In this document: one piece after another, positions 1 to 5,781 of the stretch | Numbering within the stretch: the stretch's first letter is position 1 | Layout of the letters: every line of letters begins with the position of its first letter | From: an uncultured Oscillospiraceae bacterium | GTDB lineage: Bacteria > Bacillota > Clostridia > Oscillospirales > Ruminococcaceae | Direction of reading: 5' to 3' | DNA: 5,781 nt | Assembly (NCBI GenBank): GCA_904502045.1 | Contig: CAJGEB010000066.1 | Location: 1 to 5,781 of the forward strand | Made by a program: the position numbers and the translations under genes | Notes under the pieces: model-generated | What the model saw: only the letters and a program-made list of their open reading frames with translations | The model's database searches: none | Told to the model about the DNA's origin: nothing

Positions 1-50
1 GCGATCGCTTTTCCTATTCCCTGCGACGTACCGGTAATCAACACCTTCAT
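1..50 (-). CDS. Short-chain dehydrogenase/reductase (SDR), N-terminal fragment
   Basis: Only the first 16 codons lie in the window; the gene continues past base 1. It starts with ATG at 50-48. The visible peptide MKVLITGTSQGIGKAI is a first beta strand followed by the TGxxxGIG dinucleotide-binding turn (G7, G11, G13) of classical SDR enzymes, which are NAD(P)H-dependent oxidoreductases such as FabG-like 3-oxoacyl reductases. The substrate cannot be told from this piece. Only 3 nt separate its start from the stop of the upstream transporter gene. A Shine-Dalgarno sequence GAGAGGG (65-59, 8-nt spacer) lies inside the end of that gene, so the two are probably co-transcribed and translationally coupled. 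The SDR family call is fairly secure; anything finer would be a guess. Confidence 0.8.
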   Translation of the reverse strand, partial: MKVLITGTSQGIGKAI

Positions 51-53
51 TCC

Positions 54-788
54 TTACACCCTCTCTCTGCTCTCCAAGTACTCTTTACCGACCTCGTTCT
101 CTTTCCACTTCTTCGTAATCTTGTATCCGATAGGCGAAAATGCTATCTCCATCAGCACCTCCGCAACAGCTCCCGCAAGCGCACACATCGCACACTGCAG
201 AACAGTCCACGAAAAGCCGTCCCAGAAAATCGGAGCAAATATTACAAACACTATTATCGAAAATATAAAGTTATCTATAAACTGTCCCGCGAAGGTGGAT
301 ACATAACTCCTCACCGCATACGCCATCTTTCCGTCCGGAGCTCGCCTGAACTGCTTTCCGATAATCCAATTCAGCATATTATTAATTACCGCAGATGCTA
401 AAAATGCCACGGTACTTCCCAGTAAAATAAACCACGTTCCGCCGAATATATTGTCAAATGCCGTGTAATCACTTGCACTGGACGGTATTATACTCGCTAC
501 AAAAAATATTAAACAGGTAAGTAAATTTATTATTACCGCAAGTACCGATATCTGATTCGACGCTTTCGGTCCGAAATGCTTCGTAATGATATCCATACAC
601 ATAAACGATAACCACGAAATCAGTATTCCTCCGTCAAGCGCTATCCATTCAAGCTGTAACAATGTTTTGTTCGCCAAAAGATTCATACAAATTACACTTA
701 CCACAAACAATGTTACTACCGTTGTCGGTATCGACCTGAGCAGTATTTTTATTTCCTTTACCTCTTTTTTTACTCTACTTCGAATCAT
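54..788 (-). CDS. VUT family membrane transporter (YhhQ-like, putative queuosine-precursor or vitamin uptake)
   Basis: This 244-residue integral membrane protein matches the VUT/YhhQ family (Vut_1). After a basic N-terminus (about residues 1-18, cytoplasmic by the positive-inside rule) there are about six hydrophobic segments: roughly 20-40, 49-66, 79-101, 115-143, 170-190 and 195-222. Family marks are NLLANK (36-41), the loop D66-IITKHFGPKAS, NN..NW (136-141) and R160SYVSTFAGQFIDNFIF, the conserved R-ST-Q-ID stretch. E. coli YhhQ imports queuosine precursors; other members are labelled vitamin transporters only by prediction, so the substrate here is inferred. I see no preQ1 riboswitch upstream. 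The ATG at 788-786 has a good Shine-Dalgarno sequence GAAGGG (802-797) 8 nt away. It lies 25 nt after the lipoprotein gene with no terminator between them, so it is very likely the second gene of that operon. Length is normal for the family. Confidence 0.88.
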   Translation of the reverse strand: MIRSRVKKEVKEIKILLRSIPTTVVTLFVVSVICMNLLANKTLLQLEWIALDGGILISWLSFMCMDIITKHFGPKASNQISVLAVIINLLTCLIFFVASIIPSSASDYTAFDNIFGGTWFILLGSTVAFLASAVINNMLNWIIGKQFRRAPDGKMAYAVRSYVSTFAGQFIDNFIFSIIVFVIFAPIFWDGFSWTVLQCAMCALAGAVAEVLMEIAFSPIGYKITKKWKENEVGKEYLESRERV

Positions 789-813
789 TGCTTTTACCCT
801 TCAGATTATTTAT

Positions 814-1302
814 TTAGCTTATTTGCGAAATCTTACCTAAATAAATCGAACTCGCAAGTAACATCACGTCATTGCGCTCATTTTCGCTTGCATCAAACCT
901 GCCGGTCACTACCGCACCTACCGCTCTGTCATATATTACAAAATAATAATACGGCGCCCTTCCATCCCCTTCATCCTCAGCAAAAACCAACTTTTCAGAT
1001 ATTGCAGTCTTTTTTAACTCTTCCCATTTATAAAAATAGTCCTTGCCCAGTTCACCGAGAGTTTTTTCTCCCTCAACCGAAGTTACCGTAATAATGCCTT
1101 TGAAGTTATTGGTTTCTGCATCAAAAAATGCAATTTGGGAATCATTTTCCTTTTCTTCAGGATATGCAACAAGGCTCTCGTCAACTCTGAGAGTTATATC
1201 TACCCCTTGTGCGCTGAAGATGTATCTTTTAATATCGGTACTGCATCCGACCACCAAAAACAGTACCAAAACGACTACCAAAAAAGAAAAAATCTTTTTC
1301 AA
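814..1302 (-). CDS. Putative lipoprotein of unknown function
   Basis: This 162-residue protein has a lipoprotein signal peptide: K2K3, a hydrophobic core at about 4-18 and a lipobox V17-V18-G19-C20. It should be diacylated at C20 and held on the outer face of the cytoplasmic membrane. The mature part of about 143 residues is hydrophilic and acidic. It appears to alternate beta strands (for example near residues 31-40, 68-74 and 117-133) with a helical stretch near 82-105, and contains a tyrosine-rich YYYFVIYDR segment near 118-126. I do not recognise a family; a small alpha/beta domain of the PsbP/Mog1 type is possible but unproven. The start is TTG (1302-1300): it is preceded by a strong Shine-Dalgarno sequence AAGGTGG (1316-1310, 7-nt spacer) and gives a perfect signal peptide, and no ATG fits. 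It is the first gene of an operon with the VUT transporter and the SDR gene, so a role next to the transporter is possible. Confidence 0.82.
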   Translation of the reverse strand: MKKIFSFLVVVLVLFLVVGCSTDIKRYIFSAQGVDITLRVDESLVAYPEEKENDSQIAFFDAETNNFKGIITVTSVEGEKTLGELGKDYFYKWEELKKTAISEKLVFAEDEGDGRAPYYYFVIYDRAVGAVVTGRFDASENERNDVMLLASSIYLGKISQIS

Positions 1303-1332
1303 AAAAATCCCACCTTTTTATTCTTAATCTTA

Positions 1333-1361
1333 ATTATACCACACCTTTATATCCACTTCAA
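1333..1361 (-). promoter_or_regulatory. Sigma-A promoter of the lipoprotein-transporter-SDR operon
   Basis: On the minus strand the -35 box TTGAAG (1361-1356) is followed by a 17-nt spacer and a perfect -10 box TATAAT (1338-1333), which also carries a TGG extension (extended -10). Transcription should start near 1325, giving a leader of only about 23 nt that holds the Shine-Dalgarno site of the TTG-started lipoprotein gene. No riboswitch can fit in that leader. Confidence 0.85.
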
Positions 1362-1373
1362 TCAATTATTATC

Positions 1374-1404
1374 AAAAACGGAAGCTACCGCAAGATAGCT
1401 CCCG
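1374..1404 (-). terminator. Intrinsic terminator of the glyA-esterase-rarA operon
   Basis: Reading the minus strand, an 11-bp stem (arms 1404-1394 and 1389-1379, with G-T wobbles) closes a 4-nt TTGC loop and is followed directly by five T residues (1378-1374). The stem begins 5 nt after the rarA stop codon. The T-run is only on the minus strand side, so the element ends leftward transcription. The next promoter's -35 box lies 12 bp further on, which insulates the two operons in very little space. Confidence 0.9.
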
Positions 1405-1409
1405 TTGTT

Positions 1410-2687
1410 TCATTTTTCACTACCCTCAAGCAGCTTTTTTCTGTATTCATAAGCTGCTCTCTCGGTTTTATTATCTCCGAAGCGGTAGTATTTCTTATCC
1501 TTTATTCTGTCCGGCAGATATTGCTGCTTTACGTAATTTCCCGGGTAATTGTGCGGGTATTTGTACTCAAGTCCGCGTCCCAACTTCTCTGCTCCGCCGT
1601 AATGTGCGTCCTTCAGATTTTGAGGTACGTCCGAGTATTCCCCTTTTTCTATATCAGCCATCGCCTCATCTATCGCGCATATCGCACTGTTCGATTTCGG
1701 AAGCGTACACAAAAATATTACCGCCTCTGCAAGTGGTATTCTCGCTTCGGGAAGTCCAAGCTGCATCGCACTGTCCACGCACGCTTTTACTACTGCTATC
1801 GCATTCGGATACGCAAGTCCTATATCTTCGCTCGCTGTCACAAGTATTCTTCTGCAAGGCGAAATTAAGTCCCCCGCCGTCAAAAGCCGCGCCAAATAAT
1901 GCAGCGCCGCATTCTCATCCGAGCCTCGTATCGACTTCTGAAACGCCGACAGTATATCATAATGCGCATCTCCGTCACGGTCGTATCTTGCACTGTTTCG
2001 CTGTGATACCGTTTTGGCGTCCTCTATAGAAAGCCTTACCTCTTTCCTCTCGGTTACTCCCGCCGAAAGCGCACACATCTCAAAGGAATTTATAGATTTC
2101 CTTACGTCTCCTCCGCAGGCATGCGAGATGTATTCAAGCACTCCCTCTTCGTCAATTACATTTACACCGTACTCCTCTTCAAGTACGCCCTTTGCTTTCA
2201 CCAGCGCCTTCTCTATCTCTTCAGGCTCCACGGCCTTGAACTCCATTACCGTGCTTCTGCTCAGTATTGCTGAATATATATAAAAATACGGGTTCTCGGT
2301 TGTGGATGCGATAAGGGATATTCTTCCGTCCTCCATAAACTCAAGCAGCGTTTGCTGCTGCTTTTTATTCAGGTACTGTATCTCGTCCAAATAAAGAAGC
2401 GCGCCGTTTATTCCCTCAAAGGTATTTAGGTTATCTATTATACTCTTTATATCAGATGTCGACGCAGTAGTTCCGTTGAGCTTGCACAGCTTTTTATTAG
2501 CTTTTTTCGCAAGTATTCTCGCAACGGTAGTCTTTCCGACTCCGGGGGGACCGTAAAATATCATATTAGGAGTACCGCCCGATGCCGCTACTTTACTCAG
2601 CAGCTTACCCTCTCCCAATATATGCCTCTGTCCCACTACTTCCTCAAGACTTTCAGGCCTTATTTTATCCGCAAGAGGCGAATTCAT
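1410..2687 (-). CDS. rarA: Replication-associated recombination protein A (RarA/MgsA AAA+ ATPase)
   Basis: RarA is a cytoplasmic AAA+ ATPase, related to clamp-loader subunits and eukaryotic WRNIP1/Mgs1, that acts at stalled or gapped replication forks. With the start chosen here the protein has 425 residues, a normal length. Visible motifs are Walker A GPPGVGKT (46-53), Walker B with D101-E102, sensor 1 TTENP (129-133), the arginine finger in LSR (R144) and sensor 2 GGDVRK (R196). The C-terminal tetramerisation half carries the family stretches SEDIGLAYP, LPKSNSA and YPHNYPGNYVKQQYLP. Walker B reads LDEIQYLNKKQQ rather than the proteobacterial DEIHRFNK; I recall this variant from Clostridia. 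A GTG at 2696-2694 would add three residues but touches the Shine-Dalgarno site, so ATG at 2687-2685 is preferred. It is the last gene of the operon, 15 nt after the esterase and directly before an intrinsic terminator. Confidence 0.95.
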   Translation of the reverse strand: MNSPLADKIRPESLEEVVGQRHILGEGKLLSKVAASGGTPNMIFYGPPGVGKTTVARILAKKANKKLCKLNGTTASTSDIKSIIDNLNTFEGINGALLYLDEIQYLNKKQQQTLLEFMEDGRISLIASTTENPYFYIYSAILSRSTVMEFKAVEPEEIEKALVKAKGVLEEEYGVNVIDEEGVLEYISHACGGDVRKSINSFEMCALSAGVTERKEVRLSIEDAKTVSQRNSARYDRDGDAHYDILSAFQKSIRGSDENAALHYLARLLTAGDLISPCRRILVTASEDIGLAYPNAIAVVKACVDSAMQLGLPEARIPLAEAVIFLCTLPKSNSAICAIDEAMADIEKGEYSDVPQNLKDAHYGGAEKLGRGLEYKYPHNYPGNYVKQQYLPDRIKDKKYYRFGDNKTERAAYEYRKKLLEGSEK

Positions 2688-2695
2688 CGCTATCA

Positions 2696-2702
2696 CTCCT
2701 CT
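2696..2702 (-). promoter_or_regulatory. Ribosome binding site that fixes the rarA start
   Basis: The sequence AGAGGAG (2702-2696) sits 8 nt before ATG 2687-2685, the ideal distance. The alternative in-frame GTG at 2696-2694 uses the last base of this site, leaving no spacer. The site lies directly after the esterase stop codon (2705-2703), so ribosomes ending on the esterase could restart here. Confidence 0.75.
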
Positions 2703-3458
2703 TTAACCGAAGAATTTTTTTATCGCCTTTTGTATCGATTCGTTCCAGAATTTCCAGTCATGGACTCCTTCCCATGCATCAAATTCCGATTTTATATTAA
2801 GCTCCTTGAGATGCTCTGCAAAACGCACGTTTTGCCTGTAAAGGACATCACCTTTACCGCAACTCATATATATTTCAGGAAGCCGTTTGCCTTCTGCCGC
2901 ACATTTTTCCGCAAGTTTAAACAAGTCGTCACTCTCGGTAGGCTCCTTGCCTTCACCAAACAGCGCATTTCCTATCCTTTTTGCTATCACGTCGCCGGAA
3001 TGTATGTACTCCTTTATATCGGTCAGCGAGGAAAATGCCGCGCATCCCGCATACCGCTCAGGATAGGTAAGTATACATTTAAGCGCGCCGTATCCGCCCA
3101 TCGAAAGTCCGCCTATATACGTGTCCTCAGGCCGCGCGCTTATCCTGAACATATCCTCAACAAGACTCGGCAGCTCCTTACTTATATATGTGAAGTATGC
3201 TCCGCTCATCTTTCCGTCGGTGTAAAATCCGTGATTTCCGTCCGGCATTACTACCGCAACATTTTTCCCGTGCAGGTAGCTCTCTATATTCGTAAACCTG
3301 CCCCATGCCGAATTGTTATCCGTAAGTCCGTGTAATAAATATAAAACCTTTGCAGGCTCATGGTTTACTCCCATGAGCCTGTCTCCCGGCATTATTACAG
3401 TTACTCCCATTTCCATCGGCAACGTTTTTGAAAATACGTCTCCTCTGAATATAGCCAT
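2703..3458 (-). CDS. Esterase D family alpha/beta hydrolase (tributyrin esterase-like)
   Basis: This 251-residue cytoplasmic alpha/beta hydrolase has no signal peptide. It begins with the family-type N-terminus in which a strand precedes the YLLHGLTDN turn (40-48), the likely oxyanion-hole HGL. The nucleophile elbow is GLSMGGYGA with Ser119 in G117-x-S-x-G121. Asp204 (GKGDVLY) and His233 (GVHDW) complete a plausible Ser-Asp-His triad. The nearest known relatives are short-chain esterases such as lactococcal EstA (tributyrin esterase) and, more distantly, S-formylglutathione hydrolases in the same Pfam family (PF00756). The natural substrate is unknown; a short acyl ester or deacetylation of a sugar is plausible. 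Start ATG 3458-3456 has the Shine-Dalgarno site AAGGAG (3473-3468), which overlaps the glyA stop codon, so translation is probably coupled to glyA. The gap after glyA is 13 nt. Confidence 0.9.
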   Translation of the reverse strand: MAIFRGDVFSKTLPMEMGVTVIMPGDRLMGVNHEPAKVLYLLHGLTDNNSAWGRFTNIESYLHGKNVAVVMPDGNHGFYTDGKMSGAYFTYISKELPSLVEDMFRISARPEDTYIGGLSMGGYGALKCILTYPERYAGCAAFSSLTDIKEYIHSGDVIAKRIGNALFGEGKEPTESDDLFKLAEKCAAEGKRLPEIYMSCGKGDVLYRQNVRFAEHLKELNIKSEFDAWEGVHDWKFWNESIQKAIKKFFG

Positions 3459-3467
3459 TACAGCCTT

Positions 3468-3473
3468 CTCCTT
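3468..3473 (-). promoter_or_regulatory. Esterase ribosome binding site overlapping the glyA stop codon
   Basis: AAGGAG (3473-3468) shares its two A residues with the TAA stop of glyA (3474-3472) and stands 9 nt before the esterase ATG. This places a terminating glyA ribosome right on the site, a layout typical of translational coupling. The function as a coupling element is inferred from position only. Confidence 0.7.
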
Positions 3474-4725
3474 ATCTGTATATCGGGTACTTTCCGCAGA
3501 GCTCTTCTACTCCCGCTCTTATCTTATCGGCACTATTCTCAAAATCAGTAGCCGCAAGGTAAATGTACTCTGCTATCTTCTCCATCTCTGCTACTCCCAT
3601 TCCTCTGCTCGTTACCGCGGGAGTTCCGATTCTTACTCCGCTCGTTACTGCAGGCTTCTCAGGATCGTTCGGGATAGCATTCTTATTAACGGTAATATAT
3701 ACCTCGTCCAATTTCTTCTCAAGATCTTTTCCCGTTATATTCATGCTGCGAAGATCAAGTAAAAGCAGGTGGTTATCGGTTCCTCCCGATACAAGATCAA
3801 ATCCTCTTGCCATCAGCGCGTTTCCGAGCGCCTTTGCATTATCAGCTACGTTCTTCTGATACTGCTTGAACTCATCTGTAAGAGCCTCGCCAAAGCATAC
3901 TGCTTTCGCCGCAATTATATGCATAAGCGGTCCGCCCTGTGTTCCGGGGAATATCGCTTTGTCTATCTGCTTTGCAAGCTCCTCACGGCACATTATCAGT
4001 CCGCCGCGGGGTCCTCTCAAAGTCTTGTGGGTAGTTGTGGTTACTACGTCTGCATAAGGTACCGGCGACATGTGGAGTCCTGCTGCTACGAGTCCTGCAA
4101 TATGAGCCATATCTACCATAAAGTAGGCTCCGACCTCGTCAGCTATCTCTCTGAACTTCTTGAAATCTATTGCTCTCGGATATGCACTCGCTCCCGCTAC
4201 TATAAGCTTCGGCTTATTCTCTATCGCAAGTCTTCTTACCTCATCATAATCTATCTGCTGGGTTACAGGGTCAAGTCCGTACGCTACAAAGTTGTAGTTC
4301 TTTCCCGACATATTTACGCTCGAACCGTGAGTTAAGTGTCCGCCGTTAGCAAGACTCATTCCGAGTACGGTATCTCCGTAGTTGAGCAGTGCAAAATATA
4401 CCGCAAGGTTAGCCTGCGCTCCCGGGTGAGGCTGTACGTTTACGTGATCGGCTCCGAACAGCTTCTTCGCTCTTGCTATCGCGATATCCTCAACAACGTC
4501 TACCTTCTCGCATCCGCCGTAATATCTGCGTCCGGAATATCCTTCCGCATATTTATTCGTAAGTACGCTTCCCATCGCAGACAATACCGCAGAAGATACG
4601 ATATTCTCCGATGCTATAAGCTCAATATTTCTTTTCTGTCTTTTGAATTCCTCATTCATCGCGTCCGATACTTCACTATCGAAACCTCTTAAAAACTCCA
4701 ATGATTCAGATACATAATTTTCCAT
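3472..4725 (-). CDS. glyA: Serine hydroxymethyltransferase
   Basis: GlyA is a cytoplasmic PLP enzyme that interconverts serine plus tetrahydrofolate with glycine plus 5,10-methylene-tetrahydrofolate, the main entry of one-carbon units. The 417-residue length is standard. Visible features are IELIASEN (34-41), YAEGY with catalytic Glu61, RYYGG (Tyr68, Tyr69), GGHLTHG (His130, which stacks on PLP), DMAHIAGL (Asp205, His208), the Schiff-base lysine Lys234 in [11 protein letters not shown], and [13 protein letters not shown] with substrate-carboxylate Arg365. One oddity is the PLP-phosphate loop, which reads PHPGAQAN: Pro101 replaces the usual serine of PHSG(S/A)QAN. ATG 4725-4723 has the Shine-Dalgarno site GGGGGAG (4740-4734) 8 nt away. 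It is the first gene of the glyA-esterase-rarA operon. No glycine or THF riboswitch fits in the leader of about 34 nt. Confidence 0.97.
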   Translation of the reverse strand: MENYVSESLEFLRGFDSEVSDAMNEEFKRQKRNIELIASENIVSSAVLSAMGSVLTNKYAEGYSGRRYYGGCEKVDVVEDIAIARAKKLFGADHVNVQPHPGAQANLAVYFALLNYGDTVLGMSLANGGHLTHGSSVNMSGKNYNFVAYGLDPVTQQIDYDEVRRLAIENKPKLIVAGASAYPRAIDFKKFREIADEVGAYFMVDMAHIAGLVAAGLHMSPVPYADVVTTTTHKTLRGPRGGLIMCREELAKQIDKAIFPGTQGGPLMHIIAAKAVCFGEALTDEFKQYQKNVADNAKALGNALMARGFDLVSGGTDNHLLLLDLRSMNITGKDLEKKLDEVYITVNKNAIPNDPEKPAVTSGVRIGTPAVTSRGMGVAEMEKIAEYIYLAATDFENSADKIRAGVEELCGKYPIYR

Positions 4726-4765
4726 TCGTTTTTCTCCCCCGCATACGCATATTTTTATACTTTAC

Positions 4766-4793
4766 ATTATACCTCATTTTTTTCAATAATCAA
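4766..4793 (-). promoter_or_regulatory. glyA: Sigma-A promoter of glyA
   Basis: On the minus strand TTGATT (4793-4788) and a perfect TATAAT (4771-4766) are separated by 16 nt. The start of transcription would be near 4758-4760, giving a leader of about 34 nt. The leader holds a tandem TATGCG TATGCG (4751-4740) directly before the Shine-Dalgarno site; its significance is unclear. Confidence 0.75.
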
Positions 4794-4844
4794 ATACATT
4801 ATTAACCTTTAAATTTTTTTCAACGTTTTGTTTATATTTCGCCA

Positions 4845-4869
4845 TTTTTATTGTCTATAATTGTAAAAA
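4845..4869. repeat. AT-rich inverted repeat in the divergent intergenic region
   Basis: TTTTTA (4845-4850) and TAAAAA (4864-4869) form a perfect 6-bp inverted repeat around a 13-nt centre that includes TATAAT (4856-4861). It lies between the two divergent promoters, where an operator would sit, but in DNA this AT-rich such arms can occur by chance. The rest of the roughly 200-nt region between glyA and the phosphoesterase gene holds the two promoters and A/T runs; I see no RNA gene in it. Confidence 0.3.
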
Positions 4870-4882
4870 TTAATCAAGGCAA

Positions 4883-4911
4883 TTGAATCCCAAAAATTTT
4901 TATGCTATACT
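4883..4911 (+). promoter_or_regulatory. Sigma-A promoter of the metallophosphoesterase gene
   Basis: TTGAAT (4883-4888), a 17-nt spacer and TATACT (4906-4911) with a TGC extension (4903-4905) make a strong extended -10 promoter pointing right. Transcription should start near 4918, leaving only about 15-24 nt before the first possible codons of the gene. Confidence 0.82.
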
Positions 4912-4925
4912 ATTTCTATATTACC

Positions 4926-4933
4926 GAAGAAGG
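4926..4933 (+). promoter_or_regulatory. Ribosome binding site with unusual spacing (metallophosphoesterase)
   Basis: GAAGAAGG (4926-4933) is the only Shine-Dalgarno-like sequence between the promoter and the conserved domain. It runs directly into the GTG at 4933-4935, leaving no spacer. It stands 8 nt before an in-frame ATT at 4942-4944, the distance seen for the other genes here. It therefore questions the GTG start. Confidence 0.6.
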
Positions 4934-5781
4934 TGTCTGCTATTAAAATACTTTCTGCATTTTCCTCGCCCAAAAACATCGTAGTGCTTTCAATATCCAT
5001 CGCTTTAATTATTATCCTTTTAGTCATCTTTTGTTATCTGCAAAATAATCTCCTCACCGTTACCCGCATCTCTTTTTCTTCCGATGAACTTCCCCGAGGG
5101 TTTGACGGATTTAAAATAGTACACCTTTCTGACCTTCACAACAAGTATTTCGGGAAGGATAACTCTACACTTGCCGAGAAAATCAATGCTCTCGAACCCG
5201 ACATCGTCGTTATGACCGGCGACTTCATAGACGAAAGAAAAAATGACCGCGAATGTACCCTCTCTTTAATCAGACAGCTTAATGCTCCGGTATATTTTTC
5301 CCCCGGTAACCATGAACTTAAAGTATTGCATTCCTACTCCCAACTGCGAGATGAGATGACTGCACTCGGTGTAAAGGTCCTTGAATACGAAAAGGGCTAT
5401 TTCGAAAAAAACGGTGAAAAGATAGCGATAGTGGGTTTTGATGCGGTGCGTAACTCCACCCACACCCCCATGATACAGGAGCTCTTTTCCGAAGACGAGT
5501 TTTCGTTACTCCTTTCGCATTACCCCGAAGACCTCAAGGATTACGCTTCTCTCGGCGCAGACCTCGTTTTTTCAGGTCATGCTCACGGCGGTCAGTGGCG
5601 GCTCCCGTTCATCGGTCCGCTTTTTTCTCCCGGTGAGGGACTTTTCCCAAAGTATACCTCCGGAATACACTACTGCGAGAATACCGCTATGGTTATCAGC
5701 CGCGGACTCGGTCACAGCAGACTCCCTCTCAGACTCTTTAACTACCCCGAAATCGTCCTTGTTACTCTTGAAGCTGAATAA
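4933..5781 (+). CDS. Membrane-anchored metallophosphoesterase (YkuE/YaeI-like)
   Basis: A 282-residue calcineurin-type phosphoesterase. One N-terminal transmembrane helix (about residues 16-36, preceded by Lys5 and Lys14) should anchor it with the catalytic domain outside. The binuclear metal site is complete: D67-x-H69, G96-D97, GNHE (N126, H127), H196 in LLSHYPED, and GHAHGGQ (H216, H218). This set and the GLG..RLP.R..NYPEI ending (258-274) fit the YkuE/YaeI group, some of which act on cell-envelope or phospholipid-linked substrates; the substrate here is unknown. There is no twin-arginine motif and no usable lipobox (Cys34 follows Phe), unlike Tat-exported YkuE. The gene has its own promoter, divergent from glyA. 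The start is uncertain: GTG 4933 is the first standard codon, but the Shine-Dalgarno site fits ATT 4942 better, which would give a protein of 279 residues beginning MKILSAF. The stop codon TAA is the last triplet of the window. Confidence 0.9.
   Translation: MSAIKILSAFSSPKNIVVLSISIALIIILLVIFCYLQNNLLTVTRISFSSDELPRGFDGFKIVHLSDLHNKYFGKDNSTLAEKINALEPDIVVMTGDFIDERKNDRECTLSLIRQLNAPVYFSPGNHELKVLHSYSQLRDEMTALGVKVLEYEKGYFEKNGEKIAIVGFDAVRNSTHTPMIQELFSEDEFSLLLSHYPEDLKDYASLGADLVFSGHAHGGQWRLPFIGPLFSPGEGLFPKYTSGIHYCENTAMVISRGLGHSRLPLRLFNYPEIVLVTLEAE

Noticed and set aside
1303..1332. preQ1 riboswitch before the VUT transporter operon
   Set aside because: The leader is only about 23 nt and no preQ1-type hairpin is present there or in the 25-nt gap before the transporter gene.
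1521..2029. Plus-strand and minus-strand alternative frames within rarA
   Set aside because: They are explained by rarA coding; none has a recognisable domain or a supported start.
2622..3335. Long open frame on the plus strand opposite the esterase gene (237 codons)
   Set aside because: It is antisense to a clear catalytic-domain gene. Its product is rich in Arg, Tyr and His with no domain, and it crosses the esterase-rarA junction.
3769..4335. Plus-strand open frame of 188 codons inside glyA
   Set aside because: It is antisense to glyA, encodes a low-complexity Ser/Tyr/Cys/Arg-rich product and has no ribosome binding site; it is a shadow of glyA codon bias.
4828..4861. Plus-strand TATAAT at 4856-4861 as an upstream promoter
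   Set aside because: The nearest TTG-type -35 (4828-4833) is 22 nt away and the sequence at the correct distance is TATATT, so the hexamer is probably a chance AT match.
4855..4883. Second possible glyA promoter on the minus strand (TTGCCT, 17 nt, TATAGA)
   Set aside because: Both boxes match the consensus at only four of six positions, in AT-rich DNA, while a better promoter with a perfect -10 lies closer to glyA.
5026..5037. Lipobox at Cys34 of the metallophosphoesterase
   Set aside because: The residues before Cys34 are V-I-F; phenylalanine at -1 does not fit signal peptidase II, so the segment is better read as a transmembrane anchor.

Overview
The window looks like ordinary chromosomal housekeeping DNA from a Gram-positive member of the Clostridia (Firmicutes), probably a gut-type lineage. 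The reasons are strong Shine-Dalgarno sites before most genes, TTG/GTG start codons, a Gram-positive type lipoprotein, near-consensus sigma-A promoters with TGn extensions, AT-rich intergenic DNA, and RarA and VUT protein sequences of the kind I recall from Clostridia. I cannot fix the genus. I see no mobile element, tRNA, rRNA, CRISPR array or phage gene.

Layout. Two transcription units run leftward on the minus strand and one gene runs rightward. Unit A (minus, about 4793 down to 1374) starts at a promoter at 4766-4793 and reads glyA (serine hydroxymethyltransferase), an esterase-D family serine hydrolase, then rarA (AAA+ ATPase of stalled-fork processing). The gaps between genes are 13 and 15 nt, and an intrinsic terminator at 1374-1404 ends the unit. 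Unit B (minus, from about 1361 out past base 1) has its own promoter at 1333-1361, just behind that terminator. It reads a small lipoprotein of unknown role, a VUT/YhhQ-type membrane transporter, and the first 16 codons of a short-chain dehydrogenase/reductase that leaves the window. Unit C (plus, 4883 to the end) is a membrane-anchored metallophosphoesterase with a strong promoter of its own, divergent from glyA. Its stop codon is the last base triplet of the window.

How the genes relate. GlyA feeds one-carbon units into folate metabolism, RarA acts at stalled replication forks, VUT probably imports a queuosine precursor or similar small molecule, and the lipoprotein and phosphoesterase probably act on the outer face of the membrane. 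The tight spacing indicates co-transcription and likely translational coupling, but I see no single pathway joining them. No previously undescribed system is evident. The points most worth a second look are the start codon of the phosphoesterase (possible AUU initiation), a Ser-to-Pro change in the PLP-phosphate loop of GlyA, and the uncharacterised lipoprotein co-transcribed with the transporter.
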